From positions 110,615 through 174,614 of the forward strand of contig NZ_JACCBB010000002.1 in the NCBI RefSeq assembly GCF_013409345.1: a DNA stretch of 64,000 nucleotides, in the 5' to 3' direction. Source of the stretch: Kineococcus aurantiacus. GTDB taxonomy: Bacteria; Actinomycetota; Actinomycetes; Actinomycetales; Kineococcaceae. Made by a program: the position numbers and the translations under genes. A model generated the notes under the pieces. The model did not search any database. It was not told the origin of the DNA and saw only the letters and a program-made list of their open reading frames with translations. Shown here piece after piece: positions 28,163 through 37,253 of the stretch; positions within the stretch are counted from its first letter, which is position 1; each line of letters starts with the position of its first letter.

Positions 28163-29923
28163 CTAGCGGGCGCCGACGCGCTCGCGACGCAGCTGCGCCG
28201 TGGCGACCTCGTCGATCTCGAGGTCGCTGATGACCACACCGTAGTCCTCCAGAGCGCCTCGAGCGCTGATGCGGCTTTCACGCAGGTCGTCTAGGACTGC
28301 CTCAGCATCACGCTCCAACGGGTCGCCGTAACCGCCGCCGCCGGGTGTTATGGACACGACCTTGTCGCCGCGGCGCAGGTCGTAGCGGCCTACCACGGGG
28401 ATCTCGGTGCGGACACCGTCAGACCCTTCCACCCAGGTTTGCGGCCCAGCACCGCCGGCACCGCCGCGCACGCCCTTGGGGGGGTTGAGCTTGCCCTCGA
28501 TGCCGTAGGTGATGGTCAAGTCGTCGTCGCGAGCTTCGAGGGTGACTCGAGTCGCGAGGCCGCCGCGCTGGCGGCCGGCGCCGCCGGTGTCGGCGACCAG
28601 GACCCGCTCATGGACCAGGATGGGGTAGCGCTGCTCGTCGACCTCGACGCTGTCGTGGTACAGCAAGGCACCGCACACCGGACGCTGGTAGGTGGGCCAG
28701 CCATCGACGTAAGGGGTGGCCGGTCCGCCCACACCGCCGACGAGGATCTGATTGACGTAGGCATTGCCGTTGCGCTCATCGATGCCGGAGATGACTGACT
28801 TGGCCGGAGCCTGACCGGAGGCTCCTTCGGCCGCCCCGTAGCCGTCCTCGATCTGAGAGAACGCGGACTGGACGATGTTGACGACACGGTCGGCCAGGTT
28901 GGTGGTGCCCGACGAGCACGAGTAGGGGTGCTTGGGAATGCCGACCGCGCAGCCTTCTCGCAGCAGGACCTCAAAGCGGCGGAAGGTACCCGCGTTGCTG
29001 GGCAGATTTTCCGGCAGGCCGGACAACACGCCGGCCAGAGCAGCACCGGTGGCCGTCGCCCGGGTGAGGTTCAGGCCGTTCGGCAGGTTGTCAGGGTTGT
29101 CACGCAGGTCGATCGTGACACGCCCCTCCTTCGGTTTGACCGAGACAGTGGCCTTTAGAGGCACACCCTCGGGGCCGGTTCCGGGGAAGGGGTCGTGAGT
29201 GCTGGTGCCGGTGATGACATACTCCGGCAGCGTCTCGACCGCGCTGACGGCGAGCCGCTCGGAGTAGTCGAACCAGGCTTGCACGAACTCGATCAAGACA
29301 TCGGCGCCGAACTTCTCGGCGAGCTCCTGCACGCGGCGTTCAGCGATGCGCGAGGCACCCACGGAGGCCAGGTAGTCCCCGTACCACTGCTCGGGTACCC
29401 GGATGCGCGAGCGGCACATCCGGATGATGTCGTCAAGGTCGGTGTAGTCACGCTGGATCCTGACGCAGGGAAAGATCAGCGCACCTTCCTCGTAGACGTC
29501 TCGGGCGGTGGCGAAGAACGTCGTCGGAAGGGAGTTGCCGCAGTCGGCCTGGTGGGCCTTGGTGACTGCGGTGAAGAGGTGACGACCCTGCACGAAGATG
29601 GGCACGAGGATGACGTGGTCGGCTGCGTGCGAGTTGCCCAGGTAGGGGTCGTTGTGCAGGTAGGCGTCGCCTTCACGGATGTCGTCGTGCAGCGCCACCA
29701 TGTCCTCACCCAGCGGGCCGGCGCCGAAGACGTGCACCGGTACGCCCTCAGCGGCCGCCAACAGCTGGTTGTCGGCGGTCAGCACGGCGCAGGAGAAGTC
29801 GCGGGCGGTGTTGATGACCGAAGAGCGAGCCGAGCGCAGCAGTCCGCTGGTCATCTCCCGGACGATGCCGTCGAAGGCGTTGGCCAGCACCGACAGCTTG
29901 ACCGGGTCAAATTCGCGCGACAC
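28163..29923 (-). CDS. Hydantoinase B / oxoprolinase family protein (HyuB)
   Basis: 586 aa, matching the HyuB subunit. HVFGAGPLGEDM, the NDPYLGNSHAADHVILVPIF segment and the Gly-rich GSSGTTNLAD-like and RGGAGG segments are typical. With HyuA it forms an ATP-dependent amidohydrolase of hydantoins, 5-oxoproline or related lactams, or a carboxylase. The GTG start follows the HyuA stop after one nucleotide, and AAGGAGG is provided by the end of hyuA. The surrounding FAH hydrolase and aminotransferase suggest breakdown of an N-containing ring. Confidence 0.9.
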   Translation of the reverse strand: MSREFDPVKLSVLANAFDGIVREMTSGLLRSARSSVINTARDFSCAVLTADNQLLAAAEGVPVHVFGAGPLGEDMVALHDDIREGDAYLHNDPYLGNSHAADHVILVPIFVQGRHLFTAVTKAHQADCGNSLPTTFFATARDVYEEGALIFPCVRIQRDYTDLDDIIRMCRSRIRVPEQWYGDYLASVGASRIAERRVQELAEKFGADVLIEFVQAWFDYSERLAVSAVETLPEYVITGTSTHDPFPGTGPEGVPLKATVSVKPKEGRVTIDLRDNPDNLPNGLNLTRATATGAALAGVLSGLPENLPSNAGTFRRFEVLLREGCAVGIPKHPYSCSSGTTNLADRVVNIVQSAFSQIEDGYGAAEGASGQAPAKSVISGIDERNGNAYVNQILVGGVGGPATPYVDGWPTYQRPVCGALLYHDSVEVDEQRYPILVHERVLVADTGGAGRQRGGLATRVTLEARDDDLTITYGIEGKLNPPKGVRGGAGGAGPQTWVEGSDGVRTEIPVVGRYDLRRGDKVVSITPGGGGYGDPLERDAEAVLDDLRESRISARGALEDYGVVISDLEIDEVATAQLRRERVGAR

Positions 29924-29924
29924 G

Positions 29925-32018
29925 TCACGCCTCCTTGCGGGTCAGGTAGATGTTGGAACGGTCATCCAAGGTGGCGTCCCACTCGGGGGGCACGACGATG
30001 GTCGTGGTCGGCAGGTCGATGACCGCCGGCCCCACGATCTTGTCCGCCGGACCGAGGGTCACGCCGCGAAAACGCGTCGTGTCGTAGGTGGCGCCGCCAA
30101 AGACCATCGGGTCGGTGCGGTGCGACTGCGGGGCGCCGCTCGTGGCGACCGTGTCCTTGAGCTGCTCCGGGCGGGGTACCTCGACCCGCACGCCCCAAGT
30201 GATGACCTCAACGCGGCTGCGGGCGTCGTGCGTGCCGTTGCGGCGGTCGTGCTCGGCGTGGAAAGCCTGCTCGATCACCGTCGCGGTGTCGGGGCCCTCG
30301 GGAGCCGACACCAGGTGCACTCGCAGGTCCCAAGCCTGTCCAGGGTAGCGGGCGTCGACGAAGTAGGTGAACTCCGGCTTCTCCCCCACGCCGTCGAAGC
30401 GGGCGGCGAACACGGCGGCTTTGGCCTTGAGGTCTTCGACGGCCCGCGTCGCGGAGGCGGCGTCGAAGGCGTGGGTGTCGTTGTGCAGGGGCGAGAGGAA
30501 CTCGGTGGCGATGGGCGCCCGGTGCGCGCCGTAGGCCGCCAGGACACCGGCGGTGGCGGGAATCAACACCGTATCGGCCTCCAGCAGGATGCCGATGGCC
30601 GCGGCGACCATCGCGCCCGCTCCTCCGCCGGCGACGATGAGTGCTCCGCGCGGATCCACGCCCTGCTCCAGGGACGCCTGCCGGATGGCCGTGGCCATGT
30701 GGTTGGCCGAGACGTCGAGGATGGCCTGGGCGGCTTGAGTGGTGTCCATGCCGAGCGGGCCGGCGATGCGCGAGTCGATCGCCTTGACGGCGGCGTGGCG
30801 GTCGAGGGTGAAGCCCCCTTCGAAGCCGCTGGCGTCGAGGTAGCCGAGCGCCACACACGCGTCGGTGACGGTCGGCTCCTCGCCACCGCGGCCGTAGGCG
30901 GCCGGGCCGGGCGTGCTGCGCGCGCTCTGCGGGCCGACGCGCAGCAGACCGCCGCCGTCGATCCAAGCGATGCTGCCACCGCCGGCGCCGATGCTGGAGA
31001 CGGCGACGGACGACAACCCGGTGAGGTGACCGACGAACGGCTCACCCAGCCAGGCCTCGCGCGTGTGACGGACGACGCCCTTCTCTACCAAGGAGACGTC
31101 GAAGGTGGTCCCGCCCATGTCGCACACGACGACGATCTCGCGGTCGGGCGCGGCGGCGGCACCGACCAAGGGGGCCATCGACGGACCGGAGTTGAGCAGC
31201 AGTACCGGTCGATCGAGAACATCGGCCACGTCGAGGACGGCGCCTTCGGAGGTCACCACCAGCAGGTCACCGGAGAACCCGTACTGCACCAGGTCCGAGC
31301 GCAGGTTGCCCAGGTGGTCGGCCATGAGGGGCTTGAGCGAGGCGTCGATCGCCGCGGCCGAGGACCGGCGGTACTCACGGATGGTGGGGTTGGCCTCGTG
31401 GGACAGCGTGTACGGAACTCCGGGCAGGATGTCCTCGATGAGCTGACCCAGTCGCTTCTCGTGGGTGTCGTTGACGATCGACCACAAGAAGGAGACCGCC
31501 ACGGCCTCGATGTTCTCGTCGGCCAGCTGCTGCAGCACCTCGCGGACCTGCTGCTCGTCCAGGGGAACCAGGACGTCGCCTTCGGAGGAGATCCGCTCGC
31601 GAACCTCGTAGGTGAGCCGACGGGGGATGTAGGGCCCGGGGTAGGCGGCCTTGGAGTCGAACGCGTCGCGCCGGCCTCCTTCGCGCAGCAGCAGAGTGTC
31701 GGCGAAGCCGTCGGTGGTCAGCAGCGCGGTACGAGCGACCCTGCCGGTGAGGACGGCGTTGGTGGCGTGGGTGGTGCCGTACACGATGACGTCGGCGTTG
31801 CGCAGCACCTCCTCCCCGTCCCAGCCGACGGACTCGGCCGCACGGTGGACCGAGGCTTCGAAGCCGGTGAAGACGCGGTCGTAGGTCGTCAGCGCCTTGC
31901 CGACCGCCATGTCGCCGGTGTCGGACCCGACCACCACGTCGGTGAAGGTGCCGCCGGTGTCGACGGCGATGCGGTACCTGGCACCGTCGCCCTTGTTCTC
32001 GGTGTGAACGTCGTTCAT
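29925..32018 (-). CDS. Hydantoinase A / oxoprolinase family protein (HyuA)
   Basis: 697 aa. The ATPase-fold opening is RIAVDTGGTFTDVVVG (residues 15-30), followed by YGTTHATNAVLTG. The central DMGGTTFDVSLVEKG and GAGGGSIAWID segments are family hallmarks. HyuA provides ATP binding and substrate phosphorylation to the HyuAB complex. It is the fourth gene of the 2HADH-aminotransferase-FAH-HyuA-HyuB operon, 61 nt after the FAH gene. Acetone/acetophenone carboxylase subunits share this fold, so the exact reaction is open. Confidence 0.91.
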   Translation of the reverse strand: MNDVHTENKGDGARYRIAVDTGGTFTDVVVGSDTGDMAVGKALTTYDRVFTGFEASVHRAAESVGWDGEEVLRNADVIVYGTTHATNAVLTGRVARTALLTTDGFADTLLLREGGRRDAFDSKAAYPGPYIPRRLTYEVRERISSEGDVLVPLDEQQVREVLQQLADENIEAVAVSFLWSIVNDTHEKRLGQLIEDILPGVPYTLSHEANPTIREYRRSSAAAIDASLKPLMADHLGNLRSDLVQYGFSGDLLVVTSEGAVLDVADVLDRPVLLLNSGPSMAPLVGAAAAPDREIVVVCDMGGTTFDVSLVEKGVVRHTREAWLGEPFVGHLTGLSSVAVSSIGAGGGSIAWIDGGGLLRVGPQSARSTPGPAAYGRGGEEPTVTDACVALGYLDASGFEGGFTLDRHAAVKAIDSRIAGPLGMDTTQAAQAILDVSANHMATAIRQASLEQGVDPRGALIVAGGGAGAMVAAAIGILLEADTVLIPATAGVLAAYGAHRAPIATEFLSPLHNDTHAFDAASATRAVEDLKAKAAVFAARFDGVGEKPEFTYFVDARYPGQAWDLRVHLVSAPEGPDTATVIEQAFHAEHDRRNGTHDARSRVEVITWGVRVEVPRPEQLKDTVATSGAPQSHRTDPMVFGGATYDTTRFRGVTLGPADKIVGPAVIDLPTTTIVVPPEWDATLDDRSNIYLTRKEA

Positions 32019-32079
32019 CTTTCTTCCATGTCTGTCGAGCCGGACGGGGAGACCCCGCGAACGGGGCGGTGCGGGAGCG

Positions 32080-32967
32080 TCAGTACGCGCCTACGCGGTT
32101 GCTGAGCAGGCCGATCCGCTCGACATCGACGTCGATGACGTCGCCGGGGCGCAGCCACAGCGGTGGGGTGCGCTTGGCACCGATGCCCTGGGGGGTACCG
32201 GTGGCGATGACATCGCCCGGCTCGAGGGTCAGGAAGCTGGACAGGTAGGACACGATGCGGGCGATGGGGAAGATCTGGTACTTCGTGTTCGAGCGCTGCA
32301 CTTCCGTGCCGTTGACACGGGTCACCAGATCCAGGTCCTGAATGTCGCCAGCTTCGTCAAGGGTGACCAGGGCGGGCCCCCAGGGCGTGGACCGGTCGAC
32401 GGACTTGCCGGCCAGCCACTGGGTGCCGCGGTACTGCAGGTCCCGGGCTGAGATGTCGTTCAGCGGTGCCAGCCCGGCGATGTACGCAAGGGCCTCGGCT
32501 TCAGGGACCCGCCGCGCGGTGCGTCCGATCACGACGGCGACCTCACCTTCGAAGTCGAGGTTGGAACTGACGTCCGCGCCTTCGATCTCGTCCGCCGGGC
32601 CGATCATGGAGGTGGCGAACTTGGCGAAGACGTCGGGGTACTCCGGCAGCGCCCGTCCGGTCTCGGCGACGTGGTCCTTGTAGTTGAGCCCGACGCACAG
32701 CACCTTGGCAGGGTCGGGGACCGGGGAGGTCAGCTGGATGTTGCGCAGGTCACCGACCCAGGTGTGCGGGTTGTCCTGCACCAGCTGAGCGAACTGGTCA
32801 GACAGCTTCTCCAGGTCCTCCCCGTGGGTGGTCAGGAAGTCACGGACCGAGGGGGAGGTGACGATCCGGCCGGAAGCCAGCAGGAGGCGTTGCAGGTCGT
32901 AGACGGCGCCCTCGGACAGGATGCCGCCGCGAACGCCATGCTCGTGCACGTAGGAGACGATCCTCAT
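32080..32967 (-). CDS. Fumarylacetoacetate hydrolase (FAH) family protein
   Basis: 295 aa from the ATG at 32967, behind GAGGAAGG. Family motifs: CVGLNYKDHVAETGRALPEYP, FEGEVAVVIG with the metal-binding Glu, and IATGTPQGIGAKRTPP near the end. The FAH family includes diketo acid hydrolases such as the 2,4-didehydro-3-deoxy-L-rhamnonate hydrolase and decarboxylases of aromatic meta-cleavage. It could cleave a diketo acid made by the upstream dehydrogenases to pyruvate or similar (inference). It starts 14 nt after the aminotransferase stop. Confidence 0.9.
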   Translation of the reverse strand: MRIVSYVHEHGVRGGILSEGAVYDLQRLLLASGRIVTSPSVRDFLTTHGEDLEKLSDQFAQLVQDNPHTWVGDLRNIQLTSPVPDPAKVLCVGLNYKDHVAETGRALPEYPDVFAKFATSMIGPADEIEGADVSSNLDFEGEVAVVIGRTARRVPEAEALAYIAGLAPLNDISARDLQYRGTQWLAGKSVDRSTPWGPALVTLDEAGDIQDLDLVTRVNGTEVQRSNTKYQIFPIARIVSYLSSFLTLEPGDVIATGTPQGIGAKRTPPLWLRPGDVIDVDVERIGLLSNRVGAY

Positions 32968-32981
32968 GGTGGTTTCCTTCC

Positions 32982-34262
32982 TCAGGCGCTGGTCGGGGCG
33001 TCGGCGACGGCGAGCACGGCATCGGCCAGGCGGTCGGCGATGTCGTCGACGACGGCGCCGTCCATGGGGGTGGACAACGAGAGCAGGTTGGCCGGGGAGC
33101 CGAGCAGCCCACGCTGGTAGGAGGCCCACCACAGACGGTGCTGGGTGGCCTCATCGACCTTCTGAGCTCCTGCGGGGACCGCGCGCAGTAGCGATCCGCG
33201 GCCGCGCACTTCCCATCCGGCCTGGCTGACTTGGGCGTTGACCTTCTCGCGTGCGTTGTCGCCGAGCCGGTTGAGCCGGTCGACCTCGGGTTCGGGGTAG
33301 AGGCGAAGGGCTGCGGCGCCGGCTGCCATGCTCACCGGGTTGCCGGAGAAGGTGCCACCGTGCGGCAGGCTGCCTGCTCGCGTCGGGTCGACCTCGGCCA
33401 TCAACTCGGCGAGCCCGACGACTGCCCCAACAGCGAAGCCGCCGCCGATGGTCTTGCCGGTGGTCAGCAGGTCCGGCGCCACACCGTACTGCCCGCTCAG
33501 GCCCTGCAGCCCCAGGCGCAGGCTGATCACCTCATCGATGATCAGGACGATGCCGTGCCGGGTGGCCAGGTCCCGGGCGGTAGTGACGAAGTCATCGGAG
33601 ATGCGCAACAGCCCGGCGCGGTTGGGCAGCAGATCGAGGATGATCGCCGCGTACTCCGTGGGTGCCGTCTCGATCGCGCGCCGCAGCCGGTCGACGTCGT
33701 TGAGGGGGATGGCGGTGACGTCGTCGATGACCCCGCGCGTCACGCCCCGGGTGTAGCTGGGGCCGCCGGGGACCAAGGCGAGGTCGGAGGTTCCGTGGTA
33801 GCCACCCTGTGTGACGATGACACGCTCACGCCCCGTGCTGGCTCGGGCGATCCGGACGGCGGACATGACCGCTTCGGTGCCGGAGTTGGTGAAGCGCACC
33901 TGGTCCAGCTGGGGCAGACGCGACAGGAGCAGCTCGGCCAATTCCCACTCGTGGAGGTTGGGGATGCCCCAACTCGCGCCGGAGGTCAGGGCTTTGGTGG
34001 CCGCCTCGGTGATCTCGGGGTGGGCGTTACCGTGGATCAAGGAGGTGAAGTTGTTGTTCGCGTCGATGAGCTCCCGACCACGGTCGTCCCAGACGCGGTA
34101 GCCCTCTCCGCGGACGGCGTAGGGGCTGGGAGCTCCGATGTAGTAGGTCGAGCGCCCATAGCCTCCGGGAAGCAGTGGGAAGCCGCGCGGGCCGCGACGC
34201 AGGTGCGGGTCCTCGGTGAGCAAATCGTCGGTGGCGGGGGGAGCCTGGGTGTTGGCGGACAC
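32982..34262 (-). CDS. Class III aminotransferase (GSA-aminotransferase-like)
   Basis: 426 aa from a GTG at 34262 with GGAG upstream. PLP residues: Asp243 in LIIDEVISLRLG and Lys270 in LLTTGKTIGGG. RFTNSGTEAVMSAVRIAR is the typical fold-I substrate segment. It resembles glutamate-1-semialdehyde 2,1-aminomutases and related omega-transaminases. In this operon it more likely transfers an amino group to or from a pathway intermediate than makes tetrapyrroles. Spacing is 17 nt from the upstream 2HADH stop and 14 nt to the FAH start. An apparent N-terminal extension to 35018 is out-of-context translation of the neighbour's region. Confidence 0.87.
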   Translation of the reverse strand: MSANTQAPPATDDLLTEDPHLRRGPRGFPLLPGGYGRSTYYIGAPSPYAVRGEGYRVWDDRGRELIDANNNFTSLIHGNAHPEITEAATKALTSGASWGIPNLHEWELAELLLSRLPQLDQVRFTNSGTEAVMSAVRIARASTGRERVIVTQGGYHGTSDLALVPGGPSYTRGVTRGVIDDVTAIPLNDVDRLRRAIETAPTEYAAIILDLLPNRAGLLRISDDFVTTARDLATRHGIVLIIDEVISLRLGLQGLSGQYGVAPDLLTTGKTIGGGFAVGAVVGLAELMAEVDPTRAGSLPHGGTFSGNPVSMAAGAAALRLYPEPEVDRLNRLGDNAREKVNAQVSQAGWEVRGRGSLLRAVPAGAQKVDEATQHRLWWASYQRGLLGSPANLLSLSTPMDGAVVDDIADRLADAVLAVADAPTSA

Positions 34263-34279
34263 GTCGCTTCTCCAGTTCG

Positions 34280-35227
34280 TCAGTTCACGCGGTCGGTCAG
34301 GGGCTGCCCGGTCAGCGCCAGCCGGGCTCGCTGCACCGCACCGTCCTGTAAGGCACCGGTCGAGCGGTTCGACCGCCAGGCGATGTGCGGGGTGAGGATC
34401 GTGTTGGGGGCCGACCGCAGCGGGTGCTCGGCGGCGACTGGCTCCTGGGAGAAGGTGTCGATGCCTGCGCCGGCGAGATGACCTGAGATCAGGGCCGCGG
34501 CCAGGGCGTCCTCGTCGATGAGGCCTCCGCGTGAGACGTTGACCACGACAGCCCCCCGGCGCATCCGGGCCAGCACGTCTTCGGAGACCAGGTGCCAGGT
34601 GTCGTCGTTGAGCGGCAGGTGCAAGGAGACGACGTCGGACTCCTGCAGGACGGTGTCGAGGGTGGCCAGCTCCACCGGACCGTCGGTGGCGTAGGGGTCG
34701 TACCCCTTGACGTGAGCTCCCACGGCCGTCCACATGCGGGCGACGTGCTGACCGATGCGGCCAAGGCCCACGACGCCCACCTGCAACTGGGAGAGCACTG
34801 GAGTGTCGTAGCCGATGATGCCGGCCCAACCCAGCGAGCGGATGGAAGCATCGCCGGTGGGTAGCCGCCGGGCCAAGGCCAGACCCATCGCGAAGGCGTG
34901 CGAGGCCACCTCCTCGGAAGCGGTCCCGGGAACGATCGCTACCGGGATGCCTGCTGCGGTGGCTGCGTCGACGTCGATGTTGTCGTAGCCCATGCCGTAG
35001 CGGATCACCGCCCGGCACTTGCCCATGAAGGGGAACTCCTCGGCGGTCAAGCGGGCGTACGGTGTGACCATCACAACTTCAGCGTCGGGCAATGCGGTGC
35101 GGAAGGCGTCGGCGTCGGGTGCTGCCACCAGCTCCCGGTCGACCTCCTTCGCCAGCGCGTGTTCACGGTCGAGGTCTGGGAAGTGGTGCGGTGCCACCAA
35201 GATGGTTCCCTGCGCGTCGCCGCTCAT
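34280..35227 (-). CDS. D-isomer-specific 2-hydroxyacid dehydrogenase
   Basis: 315 aa from the ATG at 35227. Motifs: GVVGLGRIGQHVARM (Rossmann), NVSRGGLIDEDAL (Arg), DTFSQEP (Glu) and TPHIAW (His). The enzyme reduces or oxidises a 2-keto/2-hydroxy acid with NAD(P)H. It leads the operon with aminotransferase, FAH and HyuAB. The 196-nt gap to the AcoR-like gene holds a hairpin and a shared dyad, marking a promoter. A second family member lies at 14057-15097. Confidence 0.9.
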   Translation of the reverse strand: MSGDAQGTILVAPHHFPDLDREHALAKEVDRELVAAPDADAFRTALPDAEVVMVTPYARLTAEEFPFMGKCRAVIRYGMGYDNIDVDAATAAGIPVAIVPGTASEEVASHAFAMGLALARRLPTGDASIRSLGWAGIIGYDTPVLSQLQVGVVGLGRIGQHVARMWTAVGAHVKGYDPYATDGPVELATLDTVLQESDVVSLHLPLNDDTWHLVSEDVLARMRRGAVVVNVSRGGLIDEDALAAALISGHLAGAGIDTFSQEPVAAEHPLRSAPNTILTPHIAWRSNRSTGALQDGAVQRARLALTGQPLTDRVN

Positions 35228-35277
35228 GTCGTGCCGTCCTGTTCGTGTCGTGGTCTCGTCATCGTGAGCATGTGGTC

Positions 35278-35293
35278 GGTCCCTTCGGGGACC
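35278..35293 (-). terminator. Short hairpin after AcoR-like gene
   Basis: Perfect 6-bp arms GGTCCC/GGGACC around a TTCG centre, about 130 nt past the AcoR stop. Downstream is the 2HADH leader, so it may equally be a leader structure. Confidence 0.35.
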
Positions 35294-35339
35294 TGCTCGA
35301 GGACTGGAACCAGTCAACCGTCTTGGCGGCAGCGGTATC

Positions 35340-35356
35340 CGTGCCAGATCGGAACA
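35340..35356 (-). promoter_or_regulatory. Shared 17-nt dyad, site 9 (2HADH-HyuAB operon promoter)
   Basis: CGTGCCA-GAT-CGGAACA, 112 nt upstream of the 2HADH start. The left half and centre match site 17744-17760 except for two bases. Confidence 0.55.
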
Positions 35357-35423
35357 CCCCGGCGGGGCCGGGCAGGCAGGGCGGAGTGGCTGGGCCCGCA
35401 CGTCCAGCCCGGTGACGGATGGA

Positions 35424-37199
35424 TCAGATGTCGAAGCCCCTGCTGCGGAAGTAGTCCATCCGCCGGTACAACGTGGACCGTCCGATCTCCAGGATCTCCG
35501 CCGCCAACCGCCGGTTACCGCCTGCTTCGCGCAGGGCACTGCGGATCTCCACGAGCTCGGCGTCCTCCAGGCGGGACAGCCGCCCTCCGGTCAGGACCCG
35601 GTGGAATCCCTCGGGCAGGTCAGTTTCGGTGATCTCGATACCGCGGCAGTGAGCGGCAGCGTCGACCACGACTTGGCGCAACTGAGTGACGTTGCGTGGC
35701 CAATCGGAGTCGGTCAGGGTCGAGAGGACCTTGCGGGACAGTCGCCGGTCCCCGACTTCGTCTGCGATGGCATTGGCCAACAGCGGAATGTCCTCACGCC
35801 GGCGGCGCAACGGCGCGATGGGGATCTCCAGGGGTCCCGTGACGTCGGACAGGACTCGCGTGGCGTCGCTGGGGCTCCCCGCCGTCATGACGATGGTCCA
35901 GTCGCCACCACTCCTCAGCTGGGCGGCGATGTCACAGGCCCGTGTCGTGGACAGTTCGTCAGCGTGCGTCAGCATCAGGACACCGGAAGCCTCACGATGG
36001 GCGGCGCGAGCGGCCTCGAAGCGCCGACAGACGTCGCCGTGGCGCGCATCCAGGTGCAGCTCACCTCCTCGAGCTCGCGCAATCACCTCGGCCAGGTGTG
36101 ACTTGCCACTGCCGGGTTCACCGAGGATCAGCACTGAGCGGCGCTGCTCGATCGCCGTGTTCGTCAAGGCGATGAGACGTTGGAAGGACATGCTCTGACC
36201 GTGCAGTCGTTCTCGCAACGATGCTTCGTGCGCAGGAGGCTCAGCCGGGCAGGCACGCTGGCCTGCGCCCACGCTCGTGCCAAGTCGGATGACGGCGACG
36301 GCGCCGTAGCTGGAAGCCGACAGGTCCACCGGTGCGACGTCGATAGTCGCAGGACCCGATCCTGACAACACCACCTGAGCGCTGAGGCCGTGTCCCGTCG
36401 ACATGACTCCTTTGGTGTAGCCGGCGATCACGGACAGGTCAGCACCCTCCAATGAGGCGCTGGCGTTGGCGTTCATGATCGAGTGCTTGCCATCGGTTGC
36501 GATCACCGCCGCCGCACCGCGACGTCGCGACGTAGTGAGGTACTCACGCATCAACGTGCGCTCGCGTGCCGACATGAGCGTCTCGATCTCATGCTCGATG
36601 CGCGAGGTGACGTTCTCCAGCATGAGGAGGGTGGCGGACGGCTCGAGCTGCCCGACACGGGCCGCCGGCAACGTCAGGCCGATGACACCGCGCACCCGGT
36701 TATGGAAGGGGTCTCGGATGAGGGAGGCGAAGCACCAGTTACCGCGCATGTCGTCGCGGAAGTGCTCCTCGGGGGAGAGCCACACGGCTCGTCCCTCCTC
36801 GAGGGCCACCCCCTCGCCATTGCTACCGCAGCTGGCCTCCAGCAACGAGTAGCCCGGCGGGAAGTCGGAGTCGTCGCGCAGGAAGGGAGCCTTGACGAGG
36901 GCACCGTTGGGCGAGGTCAGGCTGACGTAGCCGCCGATGTCACTGGCCATCTCGTCCAGCTTGCGCAGGTGTGGCGCGGCGACAGAGGTGGTCCGCTCGT
37001 CGACTCGTCCCTCTTCGATGTAACCGCGGTCGGTTTGACCGTCGACGCCCGCAGCGCGGCTGCGTCGCCAGGACCGGGCGACCACAGGACGAAGGCTGGA
37101 CAAGTCGTCGGTGACACGATTCAGGAACCGGTCACGAATCTCATCCGTGTAGCGAAGCGCGGAGGGGGCACTCATCGGGCGCGTTGCGACTGACACCAT
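35424..37199 (-). CDS. AcoR-like GAF-AAA+-Fis regulator lacking GAFTGA
   Basis: 591 aa from the ATG at 37199 behind GAGGAAG; an upstream ATG at 37244 lies inside the operator dyad and is less likely. A GAF-like sensor covers about residues 60-210. An AAA+ region has P-loop GEPGSGKS (360-367) and a weakened Walker B (LMLTHADEL). A Fis-type HTH at the end reads NRRLAAEILEIGRSTLYRRM. The GAFTGA loop that contacts sigma-54 is not seen, and actinobacteria generally lack sigma-54, so it probably works as a conventional activator. The perfect TetR-type dyad sits 37-54 nt upstream. The next operon, in the same direction, is the likely target. Confidence 0.83.
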   Translation of the reverse strand: MVSVATRPMSAPSALRYTDEIRDRFLNRVTDDLSSLRPVVARSWRRSRAAGVDGQTDRGYIEEGRVDERTTSVAAPHLRKLDEMASDIGGYVSLTSPNGALVKAPFLRDDSDFPPGYSLLEASCGSNGEGVALEEGRAVWLSPEEHFRDDMRGNWCFASLIRDPFHNRVRGVIGLTLPAARVGQLEPSATLLMLENVTSRIEHEIETLMSARERTLMREYLTTSRRRGAAAVIATDGKHSIMNANASASLEGADLSVIAGYTKGVMSTGHGLSAQVVLSGSGPATIDVAPVDLSASSYGAVAVIRLGTSVGAGQRACPAEPPAHEASLRERLHGQSMSFQRLIALTNTAIEQRRSVLILGEPGSGKSHLAEVIARARGGELHLDARHGDVCRRFEAARAAHREASGVLMLTHADELSTTRACDIAAQLRSGGDWTIVMTAGSPSDATRVLSDVTGPLEIPIAPLRRRREDIPLLANAIADEVGDRRLSRKVLSTLTDSDWPRNVTQLRQVVVDAAAHCRGIEITETDLPEGFHRVLTGGRLSRLEDAELVEIRSALREAGGNRRLAAEILEIGRSTLYRRMDYFRSRGFDI

Positions 37200-37235
37200 G
37201 GTGACTTCCTCGTCGTCGAGCGGTACGAGGCATGA

Positions 37236-37253
37236 ACCTAACATCCGTTAGGT
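37236..37253 (-). promoter_or_regulatory. TetR-type operator, site C (perfect)
   Basis: ACCTAAC-ATCC-GTTAGGT, a perfect 7-4-7 inverted repeat 37 nt upstream of the AcoR-like start. It is the reference for sites A, B and D. Confidence 0.65.

Noticed and set aside
32982..35018. A 678-codon reading of the aminotransferase with a long N-terminal extension
   Set aside because: The extra 250 residues are Arg/His/Gly-rich and lie over the coding region of the 2-hydroxyacid dehydrogenase; the GTG at 34262 has a good ribosome-binding site.
35424..37199. Sigma-54 enhancer-binding protein
   Set aside because: The Fis HTH and AAA+ fold are present, but the GAFTGA loop is not seen and the phylum generally lacks sigma-54.
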